Source: Luzula sylvatica (taxonomy: Eukaryota; Streptophyta; Magnoliopsida; Poales; Juncaceae). From it: 64,000 nucleotides of DNA. The number at the start of each line of letters is the position of its first letter. Within the stretch, counting starts at the first letter, position 1. The stretch spans positions 14,083,591 to 14,147,590 of the forward strand of contig OX326957.1 of the NCBI GenBank assembly GCA_946800325.1, read 5' to 3'. Below are positions 12,395 through 25,218 of this stretch, one piece after another. A program made the translations under genes and the position numbers. A model generated the notes under the pieces. That model was not told where the DNA came from and did no database searches. It saw only the letters and a program-made list of their open reading frames with translations.

Positions 12395-12936
12395 TTTTGG
12401 TCTCTTACTTTTCATGAAAAATTCAATCAAGTCCTTAATGTTCTAATTTGGTCAATTAAATCCTTATTTTTTTAATTAGGTCAATCAAGTCCATTATCTT
12501 TTTTAAGTTGGTTCAGTTAGACCCTTTCGTCCATTAATCGATGACGGGACCGTTAAATTATGGCGTGCCGACGTATGACATGAAATATTTAATGACGTGA
12601 CAACATGTGACATGTTATAGACTCCTAGTTGATGATGTGACGACATAGATTATTTTATTTAAATATGACATCAAATATTAAAAAACAATAATGTATTTTG
12701 TCACGTCATCAAATATGACATGTAATAGATTGTCACGTTATTAAATATGTTATGTCATGGATTGTCACATCACAACTTAACAGTCCAATCATCTATTAAT
12801 GGATCGAAGGACCTTATTGAACCAAATTAAAAAGGTAATAAATTTGATTGACCAATTTAAATAAAATAAGAGACTTAATTGACCAAATTAAAACATTAGG
12901 GACTGGATTGAACTTTTGATGCCGTAAGGGACAAAA
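12395..12936. mobile_element. MITE with about 165-bp terminal inverted repeats
   Basis: The left arm begins TTTTGGTCTCTTACTTTTCA and the reverse complement of the right arm begins TTTTTGTCCCTTACGGCATC. Similarity continues through phrases such as AATTTGGTCAATTAA and GTCCATTAAT for about 165 bp at roughly three-quarters identity by eye. The centre holds repeated TGACATGT / GTCACGTCA words. No clear target duplication is visible, so the superfamily is unassigned. Confidence 0.8.
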
Positions 12937-12959
12937 AATAGACTTTATCTTTAAAAATT

Positions 12960-13629
12960 GAAAAATATATTATTTAAAATATATTTATTCAATAAAAATT
13001 GTGTATGTTATTTTTAAAGATTATGATTGAAGAAATTATGATTTTATATATATGAAATATTATTTTGCATAATTTATGGAATGTAATAGTTAATAAATAA
13101 AAGCACTAAACAATAATCATTATAAATAAAGGGCAAATAGACATTTCTTAGTTTTTTTTTTAATTTGCTCTTTGTTAAGTCATGTTAACTTTTGCATTAA
13201 CGTCATCCAAAAAAATATCAACAATCTTGATGAAGTAGAGAGATGATGAAGTAGATAGATGGGGGTTAAGGAAGTTGACCGGAGAGAAAATATAGATTTA
13301 AGGGGCAATGTGGTCAAATAATTTATTTGGGTTTAGAATTAGAATTATAAATTATGTTTAAATTAACGGTAACTTAAGTGTTTGTATTTGATATTTTTTA
13401 AGTTTTAGATGGATAAAAATGATATGCTTTTAGTTTTGAAAGGGTAATTTTGATAATACAATGAAATTTCGAAGTATAAATTTGATATCTTCTTTGGAGG
13501 AACAAATTTGATATTTTGAATTTTTTTTAAGAATATACAAAAAAATTCCTCACAAAATATAAACCATAAATGTATTTCATATGCATATGAAATGTATATG
13601 ATATATTAAAAAATACAAAATATAGAGAT
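12960..13629. other. AT-rich intergenic DNA, no gene seen
   Basis: Nothing recognisable beyond AT-rich sequence. Confidence 0.5.
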
Positions 13630-13638
13630 ATATTATAA

Positions 13639-13900
13639 GGGGGCTTCTATCATACATTCATTTTCTTATCATACACTCATTTTCAAGGGTATTTGGAGTA
13701 ATTATCCATTTATGAATATTTAAGGTAAGATATCAAATATATTTATCAATTAATGTTTAACTAAATTGAAATTTTTTATTGCACATTTAAACAAAAATCT
13801 CCATAAAAAATAAGTTTTATGATACACCCTTTTACAAATATAATTAATTACTAAAATATCCAAAATATTCTTGTAAAAAAGTGTATGATAGAACTCTCCA
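13639..13900. mobile_element. MITE, 262 bp, with 9-bp target duplication
   Basis: The left end is GGGGGCTTCTATCATACATT and the reverse complement of the right end is GGAGAGTTCTATCATACACT. It is flanked by the perfect 9-bp direct repeat ATATTATAA at 13630-13638 and 13901-13909. The 9-bp duplication and G-rich terminus suggest a Mutator-derived MITE. A second member of the same family lies at about 51955-52176. Confidence 0.9.
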
Positions 13901-14440
13901 TATTATAAAATATAAAAAATACTATAGTACTATAATACAAAAATGTATTATGCATCTAAAAATATTTGCTATATCTAAAATATATAAAAAAATTGATGAA
14001 AGGCGGACATGCGTTGTGAACTGTATTACGCGGATACTTCAAAAATGCAGAAGTATCCTGAGGATACTTGTATCCGATACAGATATTGATGCGATACAGT
14101 TCGGATACGTATCGGATACGCCACGTGGCGTATCCTGAGGATACTCTTGTAAAAGAGTGTAGGGTAGAACTCTCCATATTATAAAATATAAAAAATACTA
14201 TAGTACTATAATACAAAAATGTATTATGCATCTAAAAATATTTGCTATATCTAAAATATATAAAAAAATTGATGAAAGGCGGACATGCGTTGTGAACTGT
14301 ATTACGCGGATACTTCAAAAATGCAGAAGTATCCTGAGGATACATGTATCCGGTACAGATATTGATGCGATACAGTTCGGATACGCCACGTGGCGTATCC
14401 GAATATTTTAATATTTAGTTTTTTCGGATACGGCGAAGAT
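13871..14440. repeat. 275-bp tandem duplication with GTATCC-rich TE relic
   Basis: The block starting AACTCTCCATATTATAAAAT at 13893 recurs at 14168, a 275-bp shift, and the copies are nearly identical. The unit contains the right tip of the preceding MITE and a piece starting TATTACGCGGATACTTCAAA, which matches the end of the small MITE at 43162-43302. It also has a palindromic GGATACGCCACGTGGCGTATCC phrase (14115-14136). The duplication postdates insertion of the MITE. Confidence 0.88.
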
Positions 14441-15470
14441 ACGGAAGGATACGGCGGTGATACGTCAAGGATACGACTGAGATACTTCATTTATGATATT
14501 TCGGACCATTATATATTTTGGTCCATAATATTTTTAAATAAATTATACATAATACTTCTAATTAGTTCTATGATATTTTAGAACAAGTTTATTATATTTT
14601 TATGATATTTATATTGTTTTGTTGATATTATTTATTGTCGTGATATTTAGTTTAAAAATATTATTAATTATATTTAATATAAATATATTAAAATTAAATA
14701 ATCATATTCGTAACTATGATTTTTTTAAAATTACCGTATCGCCTAGGATATCATATCCGTATCGGTGAAAACATTTTCGCATGGCAAAAAAATGGGCTGG
14801 GCGGGCTACGATCTCTGACATGCATTTGACGTACAAAATCATTTGTCGAAATTATATTGCCATAAAATATCTAACAATCCCAGTCCGAAATAAATGCTCT
14901 TGTAAAATAAAAAAACACCTGCAGTATAGTTAGTTCAACCGGCAGATGCCCGCTCAGCCGGTAACCACACACTTTTCTGAAGAGGAGCCCACCAGTTCTC
15001 CGCCATCGCCACCTCGATGGGAACCGAACCTCCAGGTTAAAATAAAGGTTACAACTTTTCCTTTTTCACCCCTTCAAAATAACTCTCTTTATTTCTTATT
15101 AAACGCCGCTCAAGTGGAGAAGCTATATATCCAAATACTAAAATCTTAAGGATCAATATGCAAAGGTTAACAACATAAGTCAATCATCACCGACGTTGAT
15201 CATATATCGAACGGCCTGAAATACTCACAAACATTCGCCTGGTTACTTCAGTGATTTCACCCTAGTCACTAGTCTACAATTACTCCATACGCCCGGTTCA
15301 TAAAACGCACGTCATTCTTAACATTAAATTTCACATTTAATATCATGAACCAGGTGTAGATAAAATATAGTTTATTACGCTCTCCACTGACGGACAAAGG
15401 AAGCCTCAGCCTGTCCTGGCGAACTTTCATTTCAAAGCCAAATAAAAATAAATAAATAACAATACTAATA
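14441..15470. other. Intergenic DNA and BSL upstream region
   Basis: It begins with more GATACGG-rich relic sequence (to about 14790) and then holds unremarkable DNA. An 'exon-like' ATG frame at 14946-15149 was considered and not called. The BSL promoter lies at its right end. Confidence 0.5.
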
Positions 15471-15481
15471 ATAAAGTTACA

Positions 15482-15640
15482 TATAAATATAAAAATAGCT
15501 TATTATTTGGCAGCCATTTTTCACTATTATCTCTCTCTTTCTGGTCTGTTTCTCTCTCCTCTTCTAATCTCTTTCGATTTTCATATAGTTTCTCTCTCCT
15601 ATTCGTTTTCTCCATTTTTTTATTCATCTATCAGCTCAAT
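15482..15640 (+). promoter_or_regulatory. Putative BSL promoter: TATA box and CT-rich leader
   Basis: A TATAAATAT box at 15482-15490 is followed about 35 bp later by a strongly pyrimidine-rich stretch (15525-15640; many TCTCTCT runs). This is the usual look of a plant core promoter running into a CT-rich 5' leader. Transcription probably starts near 15515-15525. The call rests on position and composition only. Confidence 0.5.
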
Positions 15641-15763
15641 CTTTCGAATTCTCCATTGCTCAGATCGATTCTCCAATCAAGCAATAGAATTCAAAATTTG
15701 GGCGATTTTTATACGAGTTTGTGCAACAGATCAAAATACCTAGGGTTAGGGTTTGATTGATTC

Positions 15764-15772
15764 ATGGCCTAA
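15764..15772 (+). promoter_or_regulatory. Minimal upstream ORF (ATG GCC TAA) in BSL leader
   Basis: A two-codon reading frame lies 46 bases before the chosen BSL start. If the leader begins near 15520 it would be the first ATG met by scanning ribosomes and could lower or tune translation. Effect not shown by sequence. Confidence 0.4.
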
Positions 15773-15818
15773 TCTTCAATCTTTTGATCTCCAATATTCA
15801 ATCTGCAAATACGGAATC

Positions 15819-18800
15819 ATGGATGTGGATTTGCCTATGGCGACCGAGCCTGAATCAATCACTGATGTTCCTACACAAGAGCCTTCTTCCAGCGAATCCT
15901 CTCCTACTTTAGCTGCTGAGGCTGCGCAGCCTCAGCCAGCAGCTCCGGCGGCGCCACAACCGATCGCCGGACCTAGACCCGCCCCTACTTACTCCGTCGT
16001 GAATGCTATTTTAGATAAAAAAGAGGACGGGCCAGGCTGTAGATGCGGTCATACACTGACAGCTGTACCTGCGGTGGGAGAGGAAGGTTCGTCTAGCTAT
16101 ATTGGACCCCGTCTTATACTCTTTGGGGGAGCCACTGCCCTAGAGGGTAACTCGGCCACACCGCCTTCTACTGCTGGGAGTGCTGGGATTCGTAAGTCAT
16201 CCATTTTGATCTCTATTCAATCATATTTCATATAAACTAGATAGATTCAGTGTGAATTAGTTCGAAAAGAGCCGATTTTTGTGTTAATTTAGTGATTACT
16301 TTCTTAATTAACGCTTTATGAATGACCCTTTTTGAAAGATGTGTGATTTGAATTTTGAAGGACTTAATTTGCTATTAACTTAACTTTCCTAATTGAATTC
16401 ATGATTCGAGAACCACACATAATTATTAACTTCCATTATTTCAAACTTAGTATATATAGTAATAACGGTTATCTCAATTATTTTTTGCGGTACAGGTCTT
16501 GCAGGTGCAACAGCTGATGTGCACTGCTACGATGTTTTATCGAATAAATGGTCAAGGTAAGTCAACACTTCAGACTTTAATTAATTATTTTTTTAATTTT
16601 AAAACTAACTATTTTATTATTCTTTGAATATTTCAGGCTAACTCCACTTGGCGATCCGCCATCTCCTAGGGCAGCACATGTTGCTACAGCCGTTGGTACA
16701 ATGGTCGTAATCCAGGTACTATATTGTGATATTACTGGTACGGTACCAATCCCCAAAGTTCTTCTTTAATTCAATTAAATATTTCTTTGTGTGAAAATAG
16801 GGTGGAATTGGTCCAGCGGGTTTATCCGCCGAGGATCTTCATGTCTTGGATCTTACTCAACCGAAACCACGATGGCACAGGTCAGAATTTTAATGAACTT
16901 TTTAATCTTTCATAATTTTTTTCAATTCCAAGTTAATTGTTGTTATTTATTATTATATTTTTTTGAATTCAGAGTGGTGGTTCAAGGACCGGGACCAGGC
17001 CCACGATACGGGCACGTAATGGCTTTGGTTGGACAAAGATTCCTCTTAACTATTGGTGGAAATGATGGTGAGTATTTCATCTTATTCAACATTGCATTAG
17101 ATACTTTAATTCTAACCAAAATTGGATTTTTTAAATTATTTTAGGTAAGAGGCCATTGGCTGACGTGTGGGCCCTCGATACGGCTGCAAAGCCGTACGAA
17201 TGGAGAAAGCTCGAACCAGAAGGCGAAGGCCCTCCTCCATGCATGTAAGTTCATAATTTTCTTTTTATTTAATTTCGAGAAAACATCATAATTTTCGACT
17301 TTCTGTTAACATTATTACTAACCTTTAGGTATGCAACTGCGAGTGCTCGTTCTGACGGCCTTCTCTTACTCTGCGGTGGAAGGGACGCAAATAGTGTGGT
17401 AAGTCTCGTATCTTTACATGATAAATATAATTTATAACTTAAAAATAAGTAATTAACTTTTTATACTGATTATATAAATGAAGCCATTGTCAAGTGCGTA
17501 TGGACTAGCGAAACATAGAGATGGACGATGGGAGTGGGCCATCGCTCCTGGCGTCTCTCCTTCTCCACGATACCAACATGCAGCTGTAAATATATATTAA
17601 TTTCCTTAATTTATTCAATCTCTTTTTAAGGAAAAAATATTAATTTTTTAATTTCTATACAGGTTTTTGTGAACGCGCGATTGCATGTATCAGGAGGCGC
17701 TCTCGGCGGTGGCCGAATGGTAGAAGACTCTTCCAGCATCGCAGGTTACATACATCCCTTAAATTATCTAAATTTGAAATTCTGAATTTTTTAAGGGTAT
17801 ATATGAAAATTCGACGTGTTTTTTCTTTCAGTGTTGGACACGGCAGCGGGAGTCTGGTGCGACACGAAATCTGTAGTGACGACTCCTCGAACGGGAAGAT
17901 ACAGTGCCGACGCAGCTGGCGGCGACGCGTCAGTCGAGCTGACGCGTCGATGCCGACACGCTGCTGCCGCAGTCGGTGATCTCATTTTCATTTACGGCGG
18001 TCTCCGCGGAGGCAAGCTCCCACAAAAAAAAAACAAAATAAATAAATTATTAAAATGCTGGTAATAACATTAATTATATTTTTCAGGGGTGCTGTTGGAT
18101 GATCTGCTCGTAGCGGAAGACTTGGCTGCGGCAGAGACGACGAGTGCGGCTTCTCACGCGGCCGCACAAGCAGCTGCCACAAACAGTGTGGGGAGGTCGC
18201 CAGCTGGACGGTACATGTACTCTGACGAGAGAGCGAGGCAGTTGGAAACGAGCCCTGATGGATCTGTTGTGCTAGGAACTGCTGTGGCGCCACCTGTCAA
18301 TGGCGACATGTATACTGATATCAGTCCCGAAAACGCCATGCTCCAGGGCCAAAGGTTTCATATGTTTCAAATTTTTGAATTGGGAGATTTACGTATTTAC
18401 CCCTCTGAAAATAATAATAACTAATAACTAATTTGGAGGGGTAAATATGATATTTTGATGTAAGTTGTAACATAGGGAGCATTTTGTTTTGGTGCACAAA
18501 CTAAGAAAGAAAGTCTACTCTTTTTTTTAGGAGATTGACGAAAGGAGTGGAGTACTTGGTGGAAGCATCGGCTGCGGAAGCGGAGGCGATAAGCGCCACG
18601 TTGGCAGCCGTGAAAGCGCGTCAGAACGGTACGCCTGGCGAGATGGAGGAGGTAATTGAAAGAGACGGGGGATCTGAGGCCACACCAAGTGGCAGCAAAC
18701 AAACGAGTCTGATCAAAATTCCTGATCCTGTTGTCCCCAACAATATCAATAATAATTTGATTGCCCCACTTGCGCCAGGTGTCCGCTTGCACCACAGAGC

Positions 18801-21016
18801 AGTAAGTCTATTTCATGATTTTAGTTTGGAAATTTTGTTAAAAGAGTCCTTGCATTATCCTTGTATTGCAAAAAAAACCTCTATTCTAGGTAGTATTTAA
18901 CACCGTCAAATTGCATTTTTCAATAATGTATTTTCTTTTTTTGCAATTTTCAATAGAAGGGTTTACATATTCATCGCTCTAAAAATCCAAAATTATCATA
19001 TTTACCCTCTCAATTTGGATATTTTTTTGCATTTTGTAAGTTTTGAAAGGCTAAACATAATATTTTTTTATTTTTGAAAAGGTAAATATGATATTCTGAT
19101 AAATATGATATTTTGGGTTTTTAGAAGGATAAATATTGAAATCCCCCTTTCCAATAAAGCAGGGACTATTTCGCAAACAATTCTTTTATTTTTTGTTAAC
19201 TTGAAGGTTTGAATCAATGAATGTTACGTTGACAGGTGGTGGTGGCAGCGGAGACAGGTGGCGCACTAGGAGGCATGGTAAGACAACTCTCAATCGACCA
19301 ATTTGAAAACGAAGGTCGAAGAGTAAGTTACGGAACTCCCGAAAGCGCCACGGCAGCACGGAAGCTTCTAGACCGCCAGATGTCGATCAACAGCGTGCCC
19401 AAAAAGGTGATCCAACATCTCCTGAAACCTCGAGGCTGGAAGCCTCCAGTTCGGCGCCAGTTCTTCTTGGACTGCAACGAGATCGCCGATCTGTGCGACA
19501 GTGCCGAGAGAATATTCTCCAGCGAACCGAGTGTTTTGCAGTTGAAAGCACCCGTTAAGATATTCGGCGATTTGCATGGCCAATTTGGTGATCTCATGCG
19601 GCTTTTCGACGAGTACGGCGCTCCCTCCACTGCTGGTGACATCGCGTAAGTTTTTAATTAATTTTATTTTGTTAATTAATTTTATTTTTAATTTTATGGA
19701 AATTTGTAGGTATATTGATTATCTCTTTTTGGGAGATTATGTTGACCGCGGTCAACATAGTTTGGAAACCATATCTCTTCTCCTTGCCTTGAAGGTATTA
19801 TTATTTAATTAATTAACTACCCTGTAATACAAATATATAACTTAATATATTTATATAATTTTCCTAGGTTGAGCATCCAAATAACGTGCATTTAATTCGC
19901 GGAAACCACGAAGCTGCGGATATAAATGCTCTCTTTGGCTTCCGTATAGAATGTATCGAGCGCATGGTAATTAATTAAAAAATTCTCAATCCTAATTATT
20001 TCTTACCGTAATAATTAATTAATTAATTTTCTAATATATGATAGGGGGAGAGAGATGGAATATGGACATGGCACAGGATGAACCGGCTATTCAACTGGCT
20101 CCCATTGGCCGCATTAATAGAAAAGAAAATAATATGTATGCATGGAGGAATTGGTCGATCCATAAACCACGTTGAGCAAATCGAGAATCTTCAGAGGCCT
20201 ATTACCATGGAAGCTGGCTCTGTCGTTCTCATGGATCTTCTATGGTATCTATCTCTGTAACCTTCTGTGTTGCATGTTATATATTTTTGCTATTTATTTT
20301 GTAATTTTTTTTGTTGGGTTTACAGGTCGGATCCAACTGAGAATGATAGTGTCGAAGGGTTGAGGCCTAATGCTAGAGGCCCTGGTCTCGTTACTTTCGG
20401 GGTTGAGTTTTTTTTATTTTTTTTGGTAGTTAATAAATGTTCTGAGGGTATATATGTAAATTTTATTTTTGTGACAAATGCAGCCTGATAGAGTGATGGA
20501 ATTTTGCAATAACAACGATCTCCAGCTTATAGTGCGGGCCCACGAGTGCGTTATGGACGGTTTCGAACGTTTCGCTCAGGGCCACCTCATCACTCTCTTT
20601 TCCGCTACCAATTATTGCGGTAAACTGATAAATATATATATTTATATTTAATTATCCTACCATAATAATTAATTAATTAATTTTAATAAATGATTAATGA
20701 AGGCACGGCGAACAATGCGGGTGCGATATTGGTGCTGGGTAGAGATTTAGTGGTCGTGCCGAAACTCATTCATCCTTTGCCACCTGCCATTTCTTCTCCC
20801 GAAACCTCTCCAGAACGCCACATCGAAGATACTTGGATGCAGGTCCATAATAATAACAAAATAATAATGATAATAATATATTATTTGTCTCACTACAAAA
20901 CGTATTAATAAATATATTGTTATGATAAATAGGAGTTAAACGCGAATAGACCACCGACGCCAACGCGAGGCCGGCCGCAAGTGGCGAACGATAGAGGCTC
21001 TCTTGCCTGGATATAA
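15819..21016 (+). CDS. BSL2: BSL2/BSL3-type Kelch-domain Ser/Thr phosphatase
   Basis: This is a plant PPKL phosphatase of the BSU1 family. Known members act in brassinosteroid signalling by dephosphorylating the GSK3 kinase BIN2. Twenty exons join in frame to 996 aa: 15819-16191, 16496-16556, 16637-16715, 16801-16880, 16973-17067, 17145-17244, 17329-17398, 17484-17585, 17663-17744, 17832-18011, 18087-18354, 18531-18801, 19236-19645, 19710-19794, 19868-19966, 20045-20244, 20326-20401, 20484-20619, 20703-20842, 20933-21016. Kelch repeats span about residues 70-415 (for example LILFGGATALEGN, LCGGRDANS, FIYGGLRGG). The PPP catalytic motifs are complete: GDLHGQ 698-703, GDYVDRG 732-738, GNHE 764-767, HGG 818-820, RAHE 895-898. 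The APTYSVVNAI start region distinguishes BSL2/3 from BSL1. Exon 10 ends with a GC donor (GGAG|GCAAGC); all other introns are GT-AG. The ATG at 15819 is the first in-frame ATG. Full length for the family, no disruption; expression not shown. Confidence 0.96.
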
Positions 21017-21453
21017 ATAAATCGAGAATTTAATTTCTGATATTTATCAGACTCGGAGGGAGGTCAAAGAATGGAAATTAAAGTTCGAAAAAGGATTGGA
21101 AGGAAAAACAGAAAAAGAAATAAAAAAAAGGAAAAGAGAATAGTATATATATGTGGGATGAAAGCATTGTTCGCTCGTGTATATATATATAACCGTCTTA
21201 TTTTGAGATAGGCATTTGTATGTTTGTTGTTGTTATTGTTGTTGTTGGTACACCAATTTGACGATGATGATGACGATGATGATGCTATTATTATCGTCGT
21301 TATGAAATAGGGTTTTGTTGTATTATTTAGTGATTGATTCTTTGTTTGTGCCGCGGACTATTCGAGTTCAAAATGGTTTCGTTATTTGATATCAAACCAA
21401 TTCAATATTCAATCACACAATATACATACAAATTACACAAAGATTGGATTTTG
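21017..21453. other. Convergent 3' region between BSL and the syntaxin
   Basis: Two convergent genes end 437 bp apart, so this holds both 3' UTRs. It contains short GTT and GAT/GAC trinucleotide runs (about 21222-21300) and no further gene. Confidence 0.6.
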
Positions 21454-22419
21454 CTACTTCTTTAACACGAGAGGAAGAACGATGATGAGAATGATGATGA
21501 GCAGAATGACGATCGCGATGAAAGTCCACTTGCGCGAGTTCATCTGAAGCTTGCGCGCGACTTGGAGATTCTGACGAGCGTCGTCCACGAACGAGCGTGC
21601 TCTGCCTACGTGATTCTCGATGTTATCTAATTGCTCGCCTTGCGTCTGCACCAACACGGACATGTCCATGAAGACTTGTTGGAGCTCGAGAAGACCTCTC
21701 TCGATATCGGTCACCGCATTGTGTCGTTCTTGTATCTCGGCTACTACGTCCATAACGGTTCCTCGGCCTTGCGCCGCTATTGCTCTTTGTAGGAATTGTT
21801 CGCCTTCGCCGGTCGTGACTAGGGTTTCTAGCGTCGCCTCGTCTGGTTGCTCGCCCGTAACCGTGTAATACCTTTTTTTTAATGATATAAATAATCGAAT
21901 TAATAGGCGCATAATTATGAAAATACAAGTAGTTATGGATACTCACCGACGTGTCACGGTCTCGCGATATTCGCTTGCAATATCCTTTCTCAGTTCGACA
22001 AAAGCATCCATTGATCCTTTGAGTTTTTTCCTCAGGCCGGCCATGACCTGAGTCCTGGTCCGCTCGTCAGAGCTGCCCGGACCAGACTCGGGCAAAGCCT
22101 TACTCTTCTCGGCGGCTCTCTCGAGGAGCTCCAATTGAGCTTTCACTATCCTTGCCTTTTGTAACACGAGTGTCACGTTAGCATCCATTTTTGCACGGAC
22201 CGATCGTACTGCCGAAGCAGAGTGAAGCGTTTTGGACGACTCGTTGGATTCATGAAGTCCTTTATGGGCCTTGTTGATTTGATCTATATCGGATTGAATC
22301 GAGTTGGCTTCTTTTAAGAACTCGTTTAAAGATGACGCTTCGGTCATTTGTATCGAACCGCCGTTGCCGGTTTCTATATCGTCTTCACGGGGCCATGACG
22401 TCGATAAGAGATTGTTCAT
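21454..22419 (-). CDS. Qa-SNARE syntaxin, SYP1 group (SYP12-like)
   Basis: This is a plasma-membrane type Qa-SNARE that drives fusion of secretory vesicles. Two exons, 22419-21947 and 21871-21454, are separated by a 75-bp GT-AG intron and join to 296 aa. The N-terminal region begins MNNLLSTSW, close to the MNDL-type start of SYP1 syntaxins, and residues about 30-150 form the Habc helices (with GPGSSDERTRT and GLRKKLK). The hinge reads RRYYTVTGEQPDE. The SNARE motif spans about 200-263 (EIQERHNAVTDIERGLLELQ onward) with the zero-layer glutamine at Q235 (TQGEQLDNIE). Residues 274-294 form a single C-terminal membrane anchor. The SYP12 subgroup fits best by remembered similarity to SYP121-type proteins, but SYP11 cannot be excluded. 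The gene is convergent with BSL and appears intact. Confidence 0.93.
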
Positions 22420-22582
22420 CTTTTTTTCCTTGCTTTTCAAAATGAAATGGCAATTCTTTTTTCTGGGTCTGTTTGCTTGTTTTTAGTTTATGCTTTTTGT
22501 AGTTAAATGGGGATGAGTGAGAAAGGAGAAAATTATACCACACGGCTTTGAAATGGTTAAACTTGGCTGCTGAAGAGGCCAT

Positions 22583-25218
22583 AATGACATATAATAGTAT
22601 TCTAGATTAAGCATTCGTATTCATGAAATGGATTGATTGGAAGTCCAGTCAAACTAAAAGCTCAGAAGAAAGAAGTTTCCATGAAGAAAAAATTCAACAA
22701 CTACTCTTATAGTCTTATTTAGACCAGGTTCCATTTTCTTATTTATCTGGCAATTTGTACGAAGAGATAACTATTATATTTAGAAAACAAACAACTAGTA
22801 TATTTATATCAACTATTTGTCGTCAGTTCTGCCATCATGGATATTCAAGTAGGATATGATATGATATGTAAGTAAAGATATAATTTGCTATAAAAAAAGT
22901 TACATGTATAAAAAGTCAAAATTTATTGAAAAAAAATAATATAAATTTCTATTAAAATTACATATTGAATATTTTAAGAAAATGTAAACAATCACATATT
23001 GCAACTAAAAAAGAATATCACATATATTATATATACAAATTTATACTAAAAAATGTATATATATATTAGTTTACAAAAAAAATTAGTTGCAAATTGGCGG
23101 GCTCAGGCCAGGTCATCACGGGCCGTTCTGGTTCCAGGTCGTATGGGTTCCGAGTCGATCGATCTTTGGTCAGATTGGTTCAGGGTATAGATCAATCGGG
23201 TTAAAATAATTTGTGAGATTTATGTTATGGGTCCATGTTTTATAGTTTCAAATCACTCGACAAGATATTTATCGGGTTGGCTGGGTACCAATCAGGTTTC
23301 GATTTGTTCGGGTTCTGTCTCGTTTGGGTTTCGGGTTTCAAATCACTTTTGTAAGCGGAGAAGGCGAGTTTTTCAATTGGGATCAATTTTTACCAGCTCT
23401 AGAAAAAAGTCTATTGAAAAAAATATAATGTCGATGTATAAAAATATATTCAAAAGTGTATGTTAGTATCAAAAAGTAATATACATGATATTTCCAAAAA
23501 AAAAAAATGTACATTTCGATTAAAAAAGACATAATGATCATGTAAAATAAATATTGTTATTCCAAAAGATATATCACACATTTAAAGAAAATTGTAATTC
23601 AAAAGAACATATTGCGGTTAAAAAATATATCAAACATTTTAAAAGATGTATGACGCATCTAAAAAAAATATGTCATACATCTAAAAGTTATATCGTACTT
23701 TTAAAAAAATGCATTTCAAAAGATATAAATCGAACATTCTAAAAATATATATCACACATGTAAAAATGTATAATACACAATTGAAAATAATATATAATCC
23801 AAAAATGTATTGTACTTCTGAAATATATGTTTTGGTTAACATATCAACATATTAAAAATAACACTATAGCGGCACCTTGCGACAAGAAATATTTCTCTCG
23901 AATGAGTTTCTTTGAAAAAAAAATATATATATCTCAATTTTACAAGAAAAAAAACTATATTTTGCGTGGTAAATATTGAAGTGAAATCCAAAAAAAATAA
24001 CAATAGTAGATAACAAAAGTAAAGATTTTTTTGAAAAAGTAGACAACTAGATAAATTCTCTTTTGCATCTCAAAGAAAAAGTTGGCATATTCAGCGACAC
24101 GAAATAATTTTACTTGCTACAAAAAAATTAATTTGAAATGACTAATTTACCTTTATAAATGATTACATATAATTTGGAAAGAATCTAAATATACGTGTCT
24201 AGAAAAAAATTAGAATGTTTGAATAATAATAATTATAAACAAAATCAATGAAAAACAGAATTTGAAAACTTCCTATTTGAGTCGTAATTCCTAACTATAG
24301 TTAAAAATTATTTTTCTTCCTACCTCCGTTACTTGGTCCCTCTTAGTCAAACTTCATTTTCTTGATATTCAATAACTCAATAATCAAATTTTATTTTTTG
24401 GAAGGTTTGTGTGATATTTTTTATTTTCCATAAGATACAAATATTTATATGCTATAAAATCTGTTGCAGGGTGAAATATTTTTTTCTTGCACTCGAGAAT
24501 CAAATTCTATTTTCTTGATCATTTTTTTCTCACTAACCAGATGAATTCTAATAATTCAGTGCAACATGTTGGTGAAAGTAACACGGATACCGAGCTTGTG
24601 TTTATAAAATTAATGACAATATATTTTTTTTTTTTCATTTTTAATCTTATTTACTTCCTAGTGTTATAAATCACGGTTGATACAATTACAATTCAATGCC
24701 ACGAGTTTAAAAAAAAAAAAAAATACAAGGATCACATCATTCCAATTATACATCATTTAAATCTTCACTTGACACATAATATTTCACTTTTCAAATAACA
24801 TACAATCATTAAATAAAGATAAATCAATCATTTCAAATTAATTTTCCTATAACAAGTAAAACTATTTCCTGTCGATATCACTACCCTTCAATTAAAATCA
24901 TAATTCTCCTTAGATTGTAGGTTATTTTGAAGATTGTTTTTTTTGTCCTCATTCTTATTTAAATTTAAGTAACTTTATTTTTTTATATGAAAATGATTTT
25001 TGCGATCTTCTCTACGAGACTTACGATGCAATAACGACATTCTCGCAGGAAACATAGAACATTTCTTCGGAAGAAATAGAAATAAAATTAGAATAAATCG
25101 CCAACAAGTTTTATCTATCTCTCGCAGATTGCAATGAACTAGCATGCTACAAAACTTCAGCCATATCGAAGATCTCAATAAAATAAAATAAGGATTCAAA
25201 TTTAAAACTTAAAAGTAA
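22583..25218. other. AT-rich intergenic DNA, no gene seen
   Basis: About 2.6 kb without a supportable gene. At 23090-23400 there is a GC-richer patch with degenerate GGTTCGGGTTT / TCGGGT phrases of the type found inside the hAT MITE and the Mutator-like element, probably a decayed transposon. From 23430 to 23830 many ATATATCACACAT / AAAAAATGTA phrases recur, again looking like an old repeat. Confidence 0.5.

Noticed and set aside
14946..15149. Small ATG ORF (MPAQPVTTHFSEEEPTSSPP)
   Set aside because: Pro/Ser-rich start is protein-like, but there is no family, no clear splice partner and the second half is AT-rich; support too weak.
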